DNA of 64,000 nucleotides from Vulcanimicrobiota bacterium (lineage in GTDB: Bacteria > Vulcanimicrobiota > Xenobia > Xenobiales > JADMJV01). Below, in pieces: positions 20,363-29,781 of the stretch. Made by a program: the position numbers and the translations under genes. Below the pieces are notes generated by a model. It ran no database searches. It had not been told where the DNA came from and saw nothing but the letters and a program-made list of their open reading frames with translations. Each line of letters begins with the position of its first letter. The stretch's first letter is position 1. The stretch is taken from positions 257,842-321,841 of the forward strand of contig JAHBVR010000012.1 of NCBI GenBank assembly GCA_019637395.1. Direction: 5' to 3'.

Positions 20363-21415
20363 GACAGACTTTCCTACCTTAAAAAGCTAGTTGAAACCCA
20401 CGGGGGCCCCGGCTACGAAGAGAACGTCCAGGCCCTCTTTCGCGAGCGCGTCAAGGGCGCTGCCCAACGCCTCGAAACCGACCTGATGGGTTCGGTGATC
20501 GCAGTGTGCAACGACCAGGGCGGACCGCGCGTCATGATCGAGGGGCACAGCGACGAAATCGCTTTCGTGGTCCGCTTCGTGGACGACAGCGGCTATTTAT
20601 ATCTGGCCGCTTCCGGCGGCTGGGACGAAGAAGTGCTGGTCGGCCAGCGAGTTTTGGTGCATGCCGCCAATGGTCCCGTCTCCGGTGTCTTCGGCAAGAA
20701 AGCCATCCACCTGATGGAGCCGGAAGAGCGTAAAAAGAAATCCGAGTTGCACCAGCTCTGGGTGGACATTGGCGCCAACACCAAGGAAGAAGCTCTGAAT
20801 GCGGTGGAAATCGGCGACTCGGTCACCCTGGATGCCTGCTTCACCCCTCTCCTGAACGGCAAAGCGGTGGCCAAATCCTTCGACAATCGCTCGGCCATCT
20901 TTTGCGTCTCGGAGACTTTACGCAGCCTGAAGAACAATTTGAAGTGCACCGTCTACGGCGTGGCCGCGGTGCAGGAAGAAATCGGCTTGCGCGGCGCCAA
21001 AGCCGCCACCCACGCGGTAGATCCCGTGGTTGGTATCGCTATTGACGTCACTCACGCCATGGACATTCCGGACGTGAGCAAGAAGAAGTACGGCGACGTC
21101 AAGATCGGCGCCGGCCCGGTCATCGTGCGCGGGCCCAACGTCAACCCCAAGGTCTTCCGCCGCCTGGTCGAAGTTGCCAAGAAAAAGAAAATCCCCTACC
21201 AGGTAGGCGCCAGCGGCGTGGGCACCGGCACCGACGCCAACGTCATCCAGATCAGCCGCGACGGCGTGGCCACCGGGCTGATCGGGATTCCCCTGCGCTA
21301 CATGCACAACCCCTGCGAATTGCTGGCCCTGGAAGACCTGGAAAACTGTGTCAGGCTGCTGACTGCTTTCCTGGAGTCAGTCAGCCCTGAGGACGACTGG
21401 ACTCCCGGAATCTAG
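20354..21415 (+). CDS. M42 family metallo-aminopeptidase
   Basis: M42 enzymes are cytoplasmic, oligomeric, dinuclear-metal aminopeptidases (also annotated as endoglucanase/FrvX) that trim peptides. The 353-residue length is typical. All expected metal ligands and the catalytic acid are visible: His 65 in GHSDEIAF, Asp 177 in SFDNRSA, the Glu pair 208-209 in VQEEIGLRGA, Asp 231 in AIDVTHA and His 318 in YMHNPCE. The LysR gene follows after six bases, so the two are probably co-transcribed. The peptide transporter and S9 peptidase elsewhere in the window fit a peptide-using lifestyle. Confidence 0.93.
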   Translation: MNQDRLSYLKKLVETHGGPGYEENVQALFRERVKGAAQRLETDLMGSVIAVCNDQGGPRVMIEGHSDEIAFVVRFVDDSGYLYLAASGGWDEEVLVGQRVLVHAANGPVSGVFGKKAIHLMEPEERKKKSELHQLWVDIGANTKEEALNAVEIGDSVTLDACFTPLLNGKAVAKSFDNRSAIFCVSETLRSLKNNLKCTVYGVAAVQEEIGLRGAKAATHAVDPVVGIAIDVTHAMDIPDVSKKKYGDVKIGAGPVIVRGPNVNPKVFRRLVEVAKKKKIPYQVGASGVGTGTDANVIQISRDGVATGLIGIPLRYMHNPCELLALEDLENCVRLLTAFLESVSPEDDWTPGI

Positions 21416-21421
21416 TTTTCC

Positions 21422-22300
21422 ATGGATACACTGGTGAGTATGCGGGTCTTCCGCCAGGTGGTGGAATCGGGCGGTTTCACGGCCGCCGCCGCCGTCTTGG
21501 AAATGTCGGTGGCCATGGTGAGCAAGCATGTTTTTCACCTGGAAAACCACCTGGGCACGCGCTTGCTCAACCGCACCAGCCGCAAGGTGGCCCTCAATGA
21601 TCCGGGCGCCCGCTATTACGAGCGCTGCTGCGAAATCCTGGACCAACTGGAAGAAGCGGAAAACGGCCTGGGCAAGGTCATGGAAAAACCTTCGGGAACC
21701 CTCAGAGTGACCGCTCCGACCTGGTTTTCCAATCGCTTTTTCGCCAGGGCGTTATGCGAGTATCGGCGCCGGTTCCCTGAGGTCCACCTGGACATCTCCC
21801 TGAGTGACGCCTTCGTCGATCTGGTGGATGAGGGGCTGGATGTCGCTCTACGAGTCATGCAAAAAGCCGAAACCTCTCAAACCACCCGCTATATCATCAC
21901 CATGGATTTCGCCGTGGTGGCCTCCCACGAGTATTTGCAACGCAAGGGACGTCCGAGCAAGGCCCAAGATTTAGAAGGACATGATCTGCTGGTCTATTCC
22001 TATCTCCCCAAGGGACTGTTTTGGGAAAAGCCCGGCTGGCGGATGAACAATACCACTCTGATTGCCCAACTGGCGGCCGAGGGAGCGGGATTGGCCATTC
22101 TACCGCGGCTGCTTTTTGACGAAGAGAGCTTTCGCGACCAGTTGGAAGTGGTGGAAATAAACTTTTCCCTGCCCAGTCCGTCGCTTTATGTAGTCACCCA
22201 CGGGCGGCGCCATTATTCACCTCGGGTGCGCAGCTTCATGGACTTCTTCGCGACGCTGGCGGCGCCTATTTGCCGGCGGCAGGCTGGTGAGCCAGGGTAA
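21422..22300 (+). CDS. LysR family transcriptional regulator
   Basis: A 292-residue regulator with an N-terminal winged helix-turn-helix (MDTLVSMRVFRQVVESGGF, then MSVAMVSKHVFHLENHLGTRLLNRT without a break). The effector-binding domain starts near residue 90 (GTLRVTAPTWF) and runs to the C-terminus. The pattern DTLVSMRVF and the strand order resemble the CrgA/DmlR subgroup. Targets are unknown. It follows the M42 peptidase gene closely and overlaps the convergent gene at 22266 by 35 bases. Confidence 0.9.
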   Translation: MDTLVSMRVFRQVVESGGFTAAAAVLEMSVAMVSKHVFHLENHLGTRLLNRTSRKVALNDPGARYYERCCEILDQLEEAENGLGKVMEKPSGTLRVTAPTWFSNRFFARALCEYRRRFPEVHLDISLSDAFVDLVDEGLDVALRVMQKAETSQTTRYIITMDFAVVASHEYLQRKGRPSKAQDLEGHDLLVYSYLPKGLFWEKPGWRMNNTTLIAQLAAEGAGLAILPRLLFDEESFRDQLEVVEINFSLPSPSLYVVTHGRRHYSPRVRSFMDFFATLAAPICRRQAGEPG

Positions 22301-23093
22301 AGGTGACGGCTTCGACCAGCGCGTCTACGTGACGGGTGGCGCGGGGAGTGCCCCACTCGGTCAAGAAGGAATCATGCACGAAATAATCTTTGCTGCGGGC
22401 TTCATCCAACAAAGTGGGGCCGGTCTTGTCATTGCCGACATTCAGTTCGGTGGTGCCCAGGGCGCGCAGGAACATCTGCGCTTCGCTGCTGACCGGGACG
22501 CCAAAGACGTTACCGGCTTGGGTCAGGAAAGCCTTGTTCTCGGTGCCCACGCCGCCATCGGCGAAGAGCATTTCACCCAGTTGCTTGACGGCCGGCAGAC
22601 CGATTTCGCCTCTAACTTTGGCTTGCTCCAGCATCCAGGTGCGAATACGGTTGCTGGGGGCTTTGGCGAACGATTCCAGTTGCAAGGCCTCCTGGTAGCC
22701 CAGTCGGGGCAGGTCGGCGCAGGCGCCGATCACGGTGTAACGCTGGGAAGCGATGTCGCCGATAGCCAGTTTTTCCTCATCGTTCAGTCCGCCGTCGGCC
22801 ATGGCCCGGGTGGCCAACTGCAGCGCGAATCCGGTCTGGCGGCGGGCGATGGCGTCGCGCACGGCCGACTTCTCACCTCCGCCTAAAATCTGGGTGCGGC
22901 CCTGCTGGTATGCCGTGTTCAAGTTGCTGACTTCGAAGGCATCGGTGGCGGCGTTCAAATCGTCGAGGGTCTGGTGCAGGGCGGCGTCGCCCAGGCGGGG
23001 ACGATTGGTGAGCTCGTTGAGCATCCCTTGAACCTGACGGCGACCGTAAGCTTCGGGGAAGAACTTATTCTCGATGCGGTCTCTCAGGTTCAT
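22266..23093 (-). CDS. Protein of unknown function (275 residues)
   Basis: From the ATG at 23093 the product begins MNLRDRIENKFFPEAYGRRQ. It is helical, Ala/Leu-rich, without signal peptide or membrane segments. Segments such as ATRAMADGGLNDEEKLAIGDIA look like an EF-hand-like or TerB-like acidic helix pair, a weak resemblance only. It overlaps the end of the convergent LysR gene by 35 bases. A TTG two codons upstream is an alternative start. Confidence 0.7.
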   Translation of the reverse strand: MNLRDRIENKFFPEAYGRRQVQGMLNELTNRPRLGDAALHQTLDDLNAATDAFEVSNLNTAYQQGRTQILGGGEKSAVRDAIARRQTGFALQLATRAMADGGLNDEEKLAIGDIASQRYTVIGACADLPRLGYQEALQLESFAKAPSNRIRTWMLEQAKVRGEIGLPAVKQLGEMLFADGGVGTENKAFLTQAGNVFGVPVSSEAQMFLRALGTTELNVGNDKTGPTLLDEARSKDYFVHDSFLTEWGTPRATRHVDALVEAVTFTLAHQPAAGK

Positions 23094-23134
23094 ACCCAAA
23101 GTTAACCACCGATCCCTGAAAGAAGCATGAACGA

Positions 23135-24013
23135 CTATTTCTCCCAGTAAGCCACCGCGCGGTTGGCGAACACCAGCGGAGCCTCGATTCCGTGGCGGCT
23201 GCGGAATTCATCCACGGCCCGGCGTGCCCCCAGCGGCATGATGCCGTAGTCATCCACGATCACGAAGCCGCCCGGTGAGAGCCGCGGATAAAGGGAATCC
23301 AGAGCCTGCACGGTCGACTCATAGTAGTCCGCGTCCAGACGCAGCAGGGCCAGCTTCTCGATGGGAGCCCGGGCCAGAGTATGACTGAACCAACCGGGTA
23401 AAAAACGAACCTGGCGATCGAGCAGGTCGAAAGCCGCGAAATTCTGCTGGACCGCTTCCAGGGAAACGCGAAAACCGCCGACCAGCTTGAGAAACTCGTG
23501 AGAAACCGCATCCAGCGGACTGACCTCGGGGTCGGGCTCGGGCAACCCCTGAAAGGAATCGGCCACCCACACTTTACGCCGGGAATCCCCCAGAGCCTTG
23601 AGTAACCCGCGCATGTAGATGCAGGTACCGCCGCGCCACACCCCACATTCGATCAAGTCTCCGGGAATCTCGCGCTCGAGCAGGCTGCGCACGCAAAACT
23701 CGACGTTGTCCAGCCCGGAAGCTTCCAGCAGAGTGTATGACTGAAGCTGATTGGAACGAGCGTAGGCAGCCCCGAACTCGGGAGTAAACATCTCCAGGCT
23801 GCGCCGCACTTCCTCGGCTTGAGGAATGGTTCCGGCCCGGGCCTCTTCGGCGAAGCGGGTTCGGAGTTTCTCCAGGGCCTTTTCAGCCAGTCCGATCTCG
23901 CCGGCTGTTAGCGGAATCTCTTCCGTGTTGCGATAGTGAGTATTGCTCAGAGTGTTCCTGAGTAATCGGAGGTAGTCGCTTACCACCGCCTCGTGAGCCC
24001 GTGACCGTTTCAT
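23135..24013 (-). CDS. TylF/MycF-type O-methyltransferase-like protein
   Basis: The 292-residue protein has the SAM-binding segment LIECGVWRGGTCIYMRG, the WVADSFQGLPEPD strand-turn, and LLRLDADYYESTVQALDSLY followed by LSPGGFVIVDDYG. These are the signature motifs of the macrocin O-methyltransferase family, including the metal-binding Asp pair. Members methylate sugar hydroxyls of polyketides or surface glycans. No antibiotic cluster is visible here, so the substrate is open. It lies 33 bases downstream of the MarR-GNAT gene on the same strand and may share its transcript. Confidence 0.88.
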   Translation of the reverse strand: MKRSRAHEAVVSDYLRLLRNTLSNTHYRNTEEIPLTAGEIGLAEKALEKLRTRFAEEARAGTIPQAEEVRRSLEMFTPEFGAAYARSNQLQSYTLLEASGLDNVEFCVRSLLEREIPGDLIECGVWRGGTCIYMRGLLKALGDSRRKVWVADSFQGLPEPDPEVSPLDAVSHEFLKLVGGFRVSLEAVQQNFAAFDLLDRQVRFLPGWFSHTLARAPIEKLALLRLDADYYESTVQALDSLYPRLSPGGFVIVDDYGIMPLGARRAVDEFRSRHGIEAPLVFANRAVAYWEK

Positions 24014-24046
24014 GCCCGGCGATTCGGGATCGTCTTTACAAATTCC

Positions 24047-25048
24047 TTACAAATCCAGAACCCAGGACTCCCCTTGCACCGGTTGGCCAAAAGAGGTGTG
24101 GGTGCTTTCCTCCACTTTACGATAGCCGTGAGCCTGGTAGATCTTGCGGGCCGAAGTGAGTTCGGATTGGGTCCACAGGTAGATCTTCTCGTAGCCGGCC
24201 TGGCGGGCAAATTTCTCGCACTGTTTGACGAGCAAAGACCCCAATCCAAAGCCGCGAGCCGCCGGCAACACCGCCAACAAGCGTAACTGAGCCACTTGCT
24301 CGCTACGTTCCACCAGTATGACCGTACCCAGGCGTTTGCCGTCGCGCTCGGCCACCCAGCAGGCTTCCCGGCCAGGTTTGAAGTTATCCAGAAAATCCGC
24401 CACGATCCGGGCCGCCACCGCTTCCAAGCCCTTCCCCCATTTGTAATTGGCACTGTACATGCGCGCCTGGCTTTCCACGATCCAGCCCATGTCACCGGGT
24501 GCATGCGGGCGCAACACCACAGGACCTTTGGGACCATACTCCAACAGGGTCTCGATGGTGGCCATGGCGCTCACCAGTTGCTCCTGATCGTCAGAACTGA
24601 GGGGATCGAGCTGGTCGGCGACCTGGTCGCGCGAAGCCTTGTCCAGGTTGCGGAAGGCCTCGCGCCCTTGCATGCTCAGGTGGAGCTTGGCCTGGCGCTT
24701 GTCTTGCTCGGAGGGCGTTCGGGTAATCAGGCTGCGCGCCTCGAAGCGCTTGAGAATTCGCGACAGATAGCCGGGGTCGAGTTCAAGCAACTCGGCCAGC
24801 TCTTTGGCGGTAAGCCCCTGCACCTCGGCGCCGGCGCGGCGCTGGGTCCGGCGGCGCTCTTCGCCATCCAGGGAAGCCTGGCCGTTGCTGCGCCGGTCTT
24901 GCTTGCGCGTGCCGGTGCGTTGCGCCAGCTCGTATAAGACGCGGGCCTCGGTCAGAGTGAAAGGGGCCTCGTGGTAGTTCTCGTTGAGAACCCCCAGTTT
25001 CCCGGTGTAGTAGCGGTTAAAACGACGCACTCGAGCGATATGATCCAT
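24047..25048 (-). CDS. MarR-type regulator fused to GNAT acetyltransferase
   Basis: The ATG at 25048 is preferred because GAGGGG lies six bases upstream; the ATG at 25075 would leave no room between the operator and the start. The 333-residue product has an N-terminal winged-helix domain (IARVRRFNRYYTGKLG and LELDPGYLSRILKRFE) and a C-terminal GNAT domain (about 170-330) with the acetyl-CoA loop ARGFGLGSLLV. An Arg/Glu-rich segment of about 34 residues interrupts the winged helix between YELAQ and LTAKELAELL, where relatives run straight through. The perfect inverted repeat at 25080-25102 just upstream suggests autoregulation. Substrate unknown. Confidence 0.9.
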   Translation of the reverse strand: MDHIARVRRFNRYYTGKLGVLNENYHEAPFTLTEARVLYELAQRTGTRKQDRRSNGQASLDGEERRRTQRRAGAEVQGLTAKELAELLELDPGYLSRILKRFEARSLITRTPSEQDKRQAKLHLSMQGREAFRNLDKASRDQVADQLDPLSSDDQEQLVSAMATIETLLEYGPKGPVVLRPHAPGDMGWIVESQARMYSANYKWGKGLEAVAARIVADFLDNFKPGREACWVAERDGKRLGTVILVERSEQVAQLRLLAVLPAARGFGLGSLLVKQCEKFARQAGYEKIYLWTQSELTSARKIYQAHGYRKVEESTHTSFGQPVQGESWVLDL

Positions 25049-25079
25049 GAAAAGCCCCTCAATTGTCTCGGTCAAACAA

Positions 25080-25102
25080 TATAGTTGTCTTAGTCAACTA
25101 TA
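25080..25102. promoter_or_regulatory. Palindromic operator upstream of MarR-GNAT gene
   Basis: TATAGTTG and CAACTATA form a perfect 8-base inverted repeat around a 7-base spacer, 32 bases upstream of the chosen start at 25048. The TTG-N7-CAA core is of the kind bound by MarR-family dimers. It lies in the divergent region shared with the FtsH-type gene, so it could affect both, but it is over 200 bases from the latter. Confidence 0.65.
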
Positions 25103-25206
25103 AAGTCCTCCCAAAACCGTGCTTTATGGGCCAAAAGTACTGCCAAAGTGTTAGTTACGTTACAACGATGTTGCACATATTGACCCGACTTTGACAGACC
25201 GACAGG

Positions 25207-25260
25207 ACCCCCCGTGAGGGGGTGTTTTTCAGAAATTTTTCAGAAAATTCTGGTTTTCTG
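25207..25260 (+). promoter_or_regulatory. Two hairpins in the leader of the FtsH-type gene
   Basis: An ACCCCC/GGGGGT stem with a short CGTGA loop (about 25207-25223) is followed by GTTTTT, as in an intrinsic terminator. A second stem, CAGAAAA/TTTTCTG, occupies 25241-25260. Both lie 50-100 bases before the FtsH-type start and on the same strand. They could form an attenuator or stabilise the leader. A TTGACA hexamer at 25191 lies just before the first stem, but no good -10 partner is seen. Confidence 0.4.
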
Positions 25261-25310
25261 CTTTCAGAGATAAACAAACACAAAACACCAACACCTAGGA
25301 GACCAAAACA

Positions 25311-27089
<1,779 letters not shown>

Positions 27090-27167
27090 AAATAAAGGAC
27101 GAACGTCAGTCGTCGCCGCGCGGCGGCTGGCGGGGTCCCAAAAGTTAGTTGGTCTCTAGGTTTAGTA

Positions 27168-27207
27168 GCCGGTCTGGCAGTGAGAACTGCCGCACCGGCT
27201 TTTTTTC
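27168..27207 (+). terminator. Intrinsic terminator after the FtsH-type gene
   Basis: A GCCGGT...ACCGGC outer stem with an inner GGCAGT-gaga-ACTGCC stem is followed directly by eight T residues. It lies 79 bases after the stop at 27089 and before the repeat array. Confidence 0.85.
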
Positions 27208-27236
27208 TTTGGTATTTCAGGGGCAGAGCGGACTTT

Positions 27237-27665
27237 ACGGCTTGGCGGTAATTCTTACCGCGGGCTGGTTTGACGGCTTGGCGGTATGAATTACCGCCGA
27301 CTGGTAAGTCCCGTGGCGGGGGGTCCCCGCTTGTCGGCCTGGTGGCAAGAATTACCGCGGGCTGGCAAGTCCCGTGGCGGAGGGCCTGCGCTTGTCGGCC
27401 TGGCGGCAAGAATTACCGCCGGCTGGTAAGTCCCGTGGCGGGGGCCCCCGCTTGACGGCCTGGCGGCAAGAATTACCGCGGGCTGGTAAGTCCCGTGGCG
27501 GGATCCCCGCTTGTCGGCCTGGCGGCAAGAATTACCGCGGGCTGGCAAGTCCGTGGCGGAGGGCCTGCGCTTGTCGGCCTGGCGGCGAATTACCGCCGGC
27601 TGGTAAGTCCGTGGCGGGGGCCCGTGCTTGACGGCCTGGCGGTAGGAGTTACCGCTGGCTGGCCA
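27237..27665 (-). repeat. Array 1 of about 60-bp palindromic repeats (roughly 8 units)
   Basis: About eight imperfect head-to-tail units of 57-62 bases fill the space between the FtsH terminator and the HTH-nuclease stop; the first and last are partial. Read on the minus strand, each unit has ACTTACCAGCC, then GCGGTAATTCTTRCCGC (7-base arms, TTC loop), then CAGGCCGACAAGC and a GC-rich tail. Length varies, so no reading frame persists, and I treat it as non-coding. Units abut without unique spacers. On its sense strand the array follows directly behind the HTH-nuclease gene. Confidence 0.9.
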
Positions 27666-28472
27666 TCAAGCGCCGCGGGGTAGTTCCTCTGTCGGCGAGC
27701 TTTTCGGGCGGATTCTCTGGGGTCTGAATCTGGCCATTCGCTCGCGAAAAATGTCGATGAATTGGCCGCTCAAAATTTCCGCTTCGCAAAATCTAACGAC
27801 CGGTATCTTTAGCTGCTCGTCGCGCCGCCTGTCATAGTCGAACTGCTGGTTGTGCAACGGTCCGTCCATTTCGTTGGCAACCCAGACGCCTTTCTGATGA
27901 GCCAGCAAGTCCACGCGGATTCTCCGGTGGCTCAATAAGAAGTTAATTTGTGGCCACAACAGCCAGTCCTCAAAATAGATAGCGGCGCGGCGCGCCAAAC
28001 CGAGAGGCTCCCCATTCTCTTTGGCCAGAAAATGAGCCGGCGGGTTCAACGCGGTGATACTGGCGAAAGCCGTAGAAGCGCCCGCGTTGTAGAATTCGGC
28101 ATAGGGGATCACGTCCAGACGGGTGTCGGCTCGTAGCAAGCGCTTGATTTCTAAAGGAGGCTGATTCTCGAAGTTACGCTTCCGGTAGAACCAACTATAA
28201 CCACCCGACAGCGATGCCCAGGTCTGCCCGGGATCGACTTCTACTAGATGGGAAGGCCAGTTCCAATGGGCGCGATGTTTCTCCCAGTCCCAATAACAAT
28301 CCAGGAACTTGCTACACGGAAGTCCCAGAAGTTGACAGGCCCTTTGATAAAGATGCGGCGGCCATCTACGTTGCCCCGACTCGTAGCGAGATAGAGTCGC
28401 TGGAGGAATTTCTAGCCATCCCGCCAGCTCTTGTTGTGAGATATTGAGTTCCATTCGGCGTGCTTTCATCAT
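27666..28472 (-). CDS. HTH (XRE-like) protein fused to a DUF559/Vsr-like nuclease domain
   Basis: The 268-residue product has an N-terminal helix-turn-helix (about 10-36, ISQQELAGWL...PATLSRYESGQRRW). Its C-terminal region (about 160-245) resembles DUF559/Vsr-type restriction-endonuclease-like folds: Asp 188 in RIRVDLLA, the EMDG acidic strand (Glu 201, Asp 203), His 207, DRRRDEQL (214-221) and IPVVRFCEAEIL. These are the expected catalytic positions, so nuclease activity is plausible but inferred. The middle part is unassigned. The gene ends directly against repeat array 1, whose sense orientation matches this strand. It could be a repeat-associated or defence nuclease. Confidence 0.75.
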   Translation of the reverse strand: MMKARRMELNISQQELAGWLEIPPATLSRYESGQRRWPPHLYQRACQLLGLPCSKFLDCYWDWEKHRAHWNWPSHLVEVDPGQTWASLSGGYSWFYRKRNFENQPPLEIKRLLRADTRLDVIPYAEFYNAGASTAFASITALNPPAHFLAKENGEPLGLARRAAIYFEDWLLWPQINFLLSHRRIRVDLLAHQKGVWVANEMDGPLHNQQFDYDRRRDEQLKIPVVRFCEAEILSGQFIDIFRERMARFRPQRIRPKSSPTEELPRGA

Positions 28473-28661
28473 GACCCAAGCCTAAGCCCATTTGCCGGGG
28501 CAGTGGTGAACTCAGTATGTCCTAAACATGTATTTTCTTATTCGCGGGCTGAACCCCCACCCGGCTCCCGGCGTGTAACATCACATGACCTTGAACATAA
28601 CCGGTGATTCCGGCGGACCTGGCCGGCTACGCGGCACTATCCATGGGCGCCGAGTTTTTCT

Positions 28662-29300
28662 ATGATATTACTTACGGTTCTCATCCTGGATCATCTCTTG
28701 ACCCGAGCCGGCTCCCCGCCGATCTGCTTCAGTCTGCTGGCTATTCCCTGCGCGGCCATGCTGGATTGGCGGCGCACCCGCCATCGCAAATTGCGCGCTG
28801 GTTACGTCCTCCTATACTGCTACCTGTTATTTGGTCTGCTACCCTGGCCGCAAGCACCGATGACCGACGCTGCAGTGGTCATCCACAAAGAACGCCGGGA
28901 GTTACTCTACCAGGGAAAATCCATGCGCATCGGTCTGGGCAATCACCCTCAGGGTAGCAAGGAAGAAGAGGGGGATGGCAAAACCCCCGAGGGCTTTTAT
29001 CGAATTTGTAGCAAAGCCAGCGACAGCCCCTTCGGCCACTGGCTCGGGCTGGACTATCCCAATCGCCGGGACGCCTGGAACGGCCGACTTCACGGCAAGG
29101 TGAGCTGGTTGGAACTGACCCGCTGGAACTGGTTCTGGCGCAGCGAACCTCCCCAGACCACCCGGCTTGGCGGTCAGATTGGAATTCATGGCGGGGGCAG
29201 TGGTAAAAACTGGACCCTGGGCTGCATCGCCCTGGACGAGCTCGACATCAAGGAGCTGTTTCAGGGGCTCCCTTTCGGAGCGGTTGTCGAGGTCCGTTGA
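28662..29300 (+). CDS. L,D-transpeptidase (YkuD) membrane-anchored protein
   Basis: L,D-transpeptidases cross-link peptidoglycan or attach proteins to it, using a catalytic cysteine. The 212-residue protein has two N-terminal hydrophobic segments (about 1-30 and 46-64). The YkuD domain has GDGKTPEGFYR (104-114), IGIHGGG (173-179) and the active Cys 188 in TLGCIALDE. The catalytic region faces the periplasm by analogy. Its end overlaps the frame-disrupted minus-strand gene at 29248-29747 by 53 bases. Confidence 0.88.
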   Translation: MILLTVLILDHLLTRAGSPPICFSLLAIPCAAMLDWRRTRHRKLRAGYVLLYCYLLFGLLPWPQAPMTDAAVVIHKERRELLYQGKSMRIGLGNHPQGSKEEEGDGKTPEGFYRICSKASDSPFGHWLGLDYPNRRDAWNGRLHGKVSWLELTRWNWFWRSEPPQTTRLGGQIGIHGGGSGKNWTLGCIALDELDIKELFQGLPFGAVVEVR

Positions 29301-29747
29301 CAGGCCTGCCCATCGGCAAAGTGCCCTCGCGGTGCAGGTCGAAATATTCCAGCAGTTCCTGCTCGTTGGCATAAACCCAGAGGCATCCGGCCCCCTCGTA
29401 CCAGCGACCGCCCTGACTCAACTCCAAGGCGAGGCAAATAGAGCCATCCCTTTCCGGCCAAGGTCACCGGCTTGAATTCTGGTGCCGTCGGGCAAGAAGA
29501 GACAGTCGAGGCTGGCCACCTCTATGACCAGAGAACCGCCCACAAATAAGGTGCGTTTGTCCGCGGAAGAGTAGACATGTTCCATCAGCTGTCCCCCGGA
29601 TTCACCCATCGCCGCATAAGCCTGAGCCGGGGTCATCCCCAGACGGATGCCGTCCACCGACAAAGTCCCCTTGCCCAGGCTCCAATCCAGCTCGGGTAGG
29701 GAATGGCGGGAAAAGCAGGCGTAGCCAAGCGCACAAAGGCCCAGCAC
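29248..29747 (-). pseudogene. Frame-disrupted gene of unknown function next to the IS element
   Basis: The first part runs from GTG 29747 through a hydrophobic anchor (LGLCALGYACFS) and ordinary protein sequence (SLVIEVASLDCLFLPDGTR), then hits a stop at 29418. Protein-like sequence continues in another frame from about 29455: ICLALELSQGGRWYEGAG, then LWVYANEQELLEYFDLHREG, with a stop at 29248. A one-base indel near 29455 explains this. The original start may lie further upstream: in-frame codons extend to a TAG in the CTAG at the IS border, and the insertion separates it from the gene at 31668. Function unknown. Confidence 0.6.
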
Positions 29748-29781
29748 CGCCGCCAGTTCCAGGAGACGCTTGCGCAGCTAG

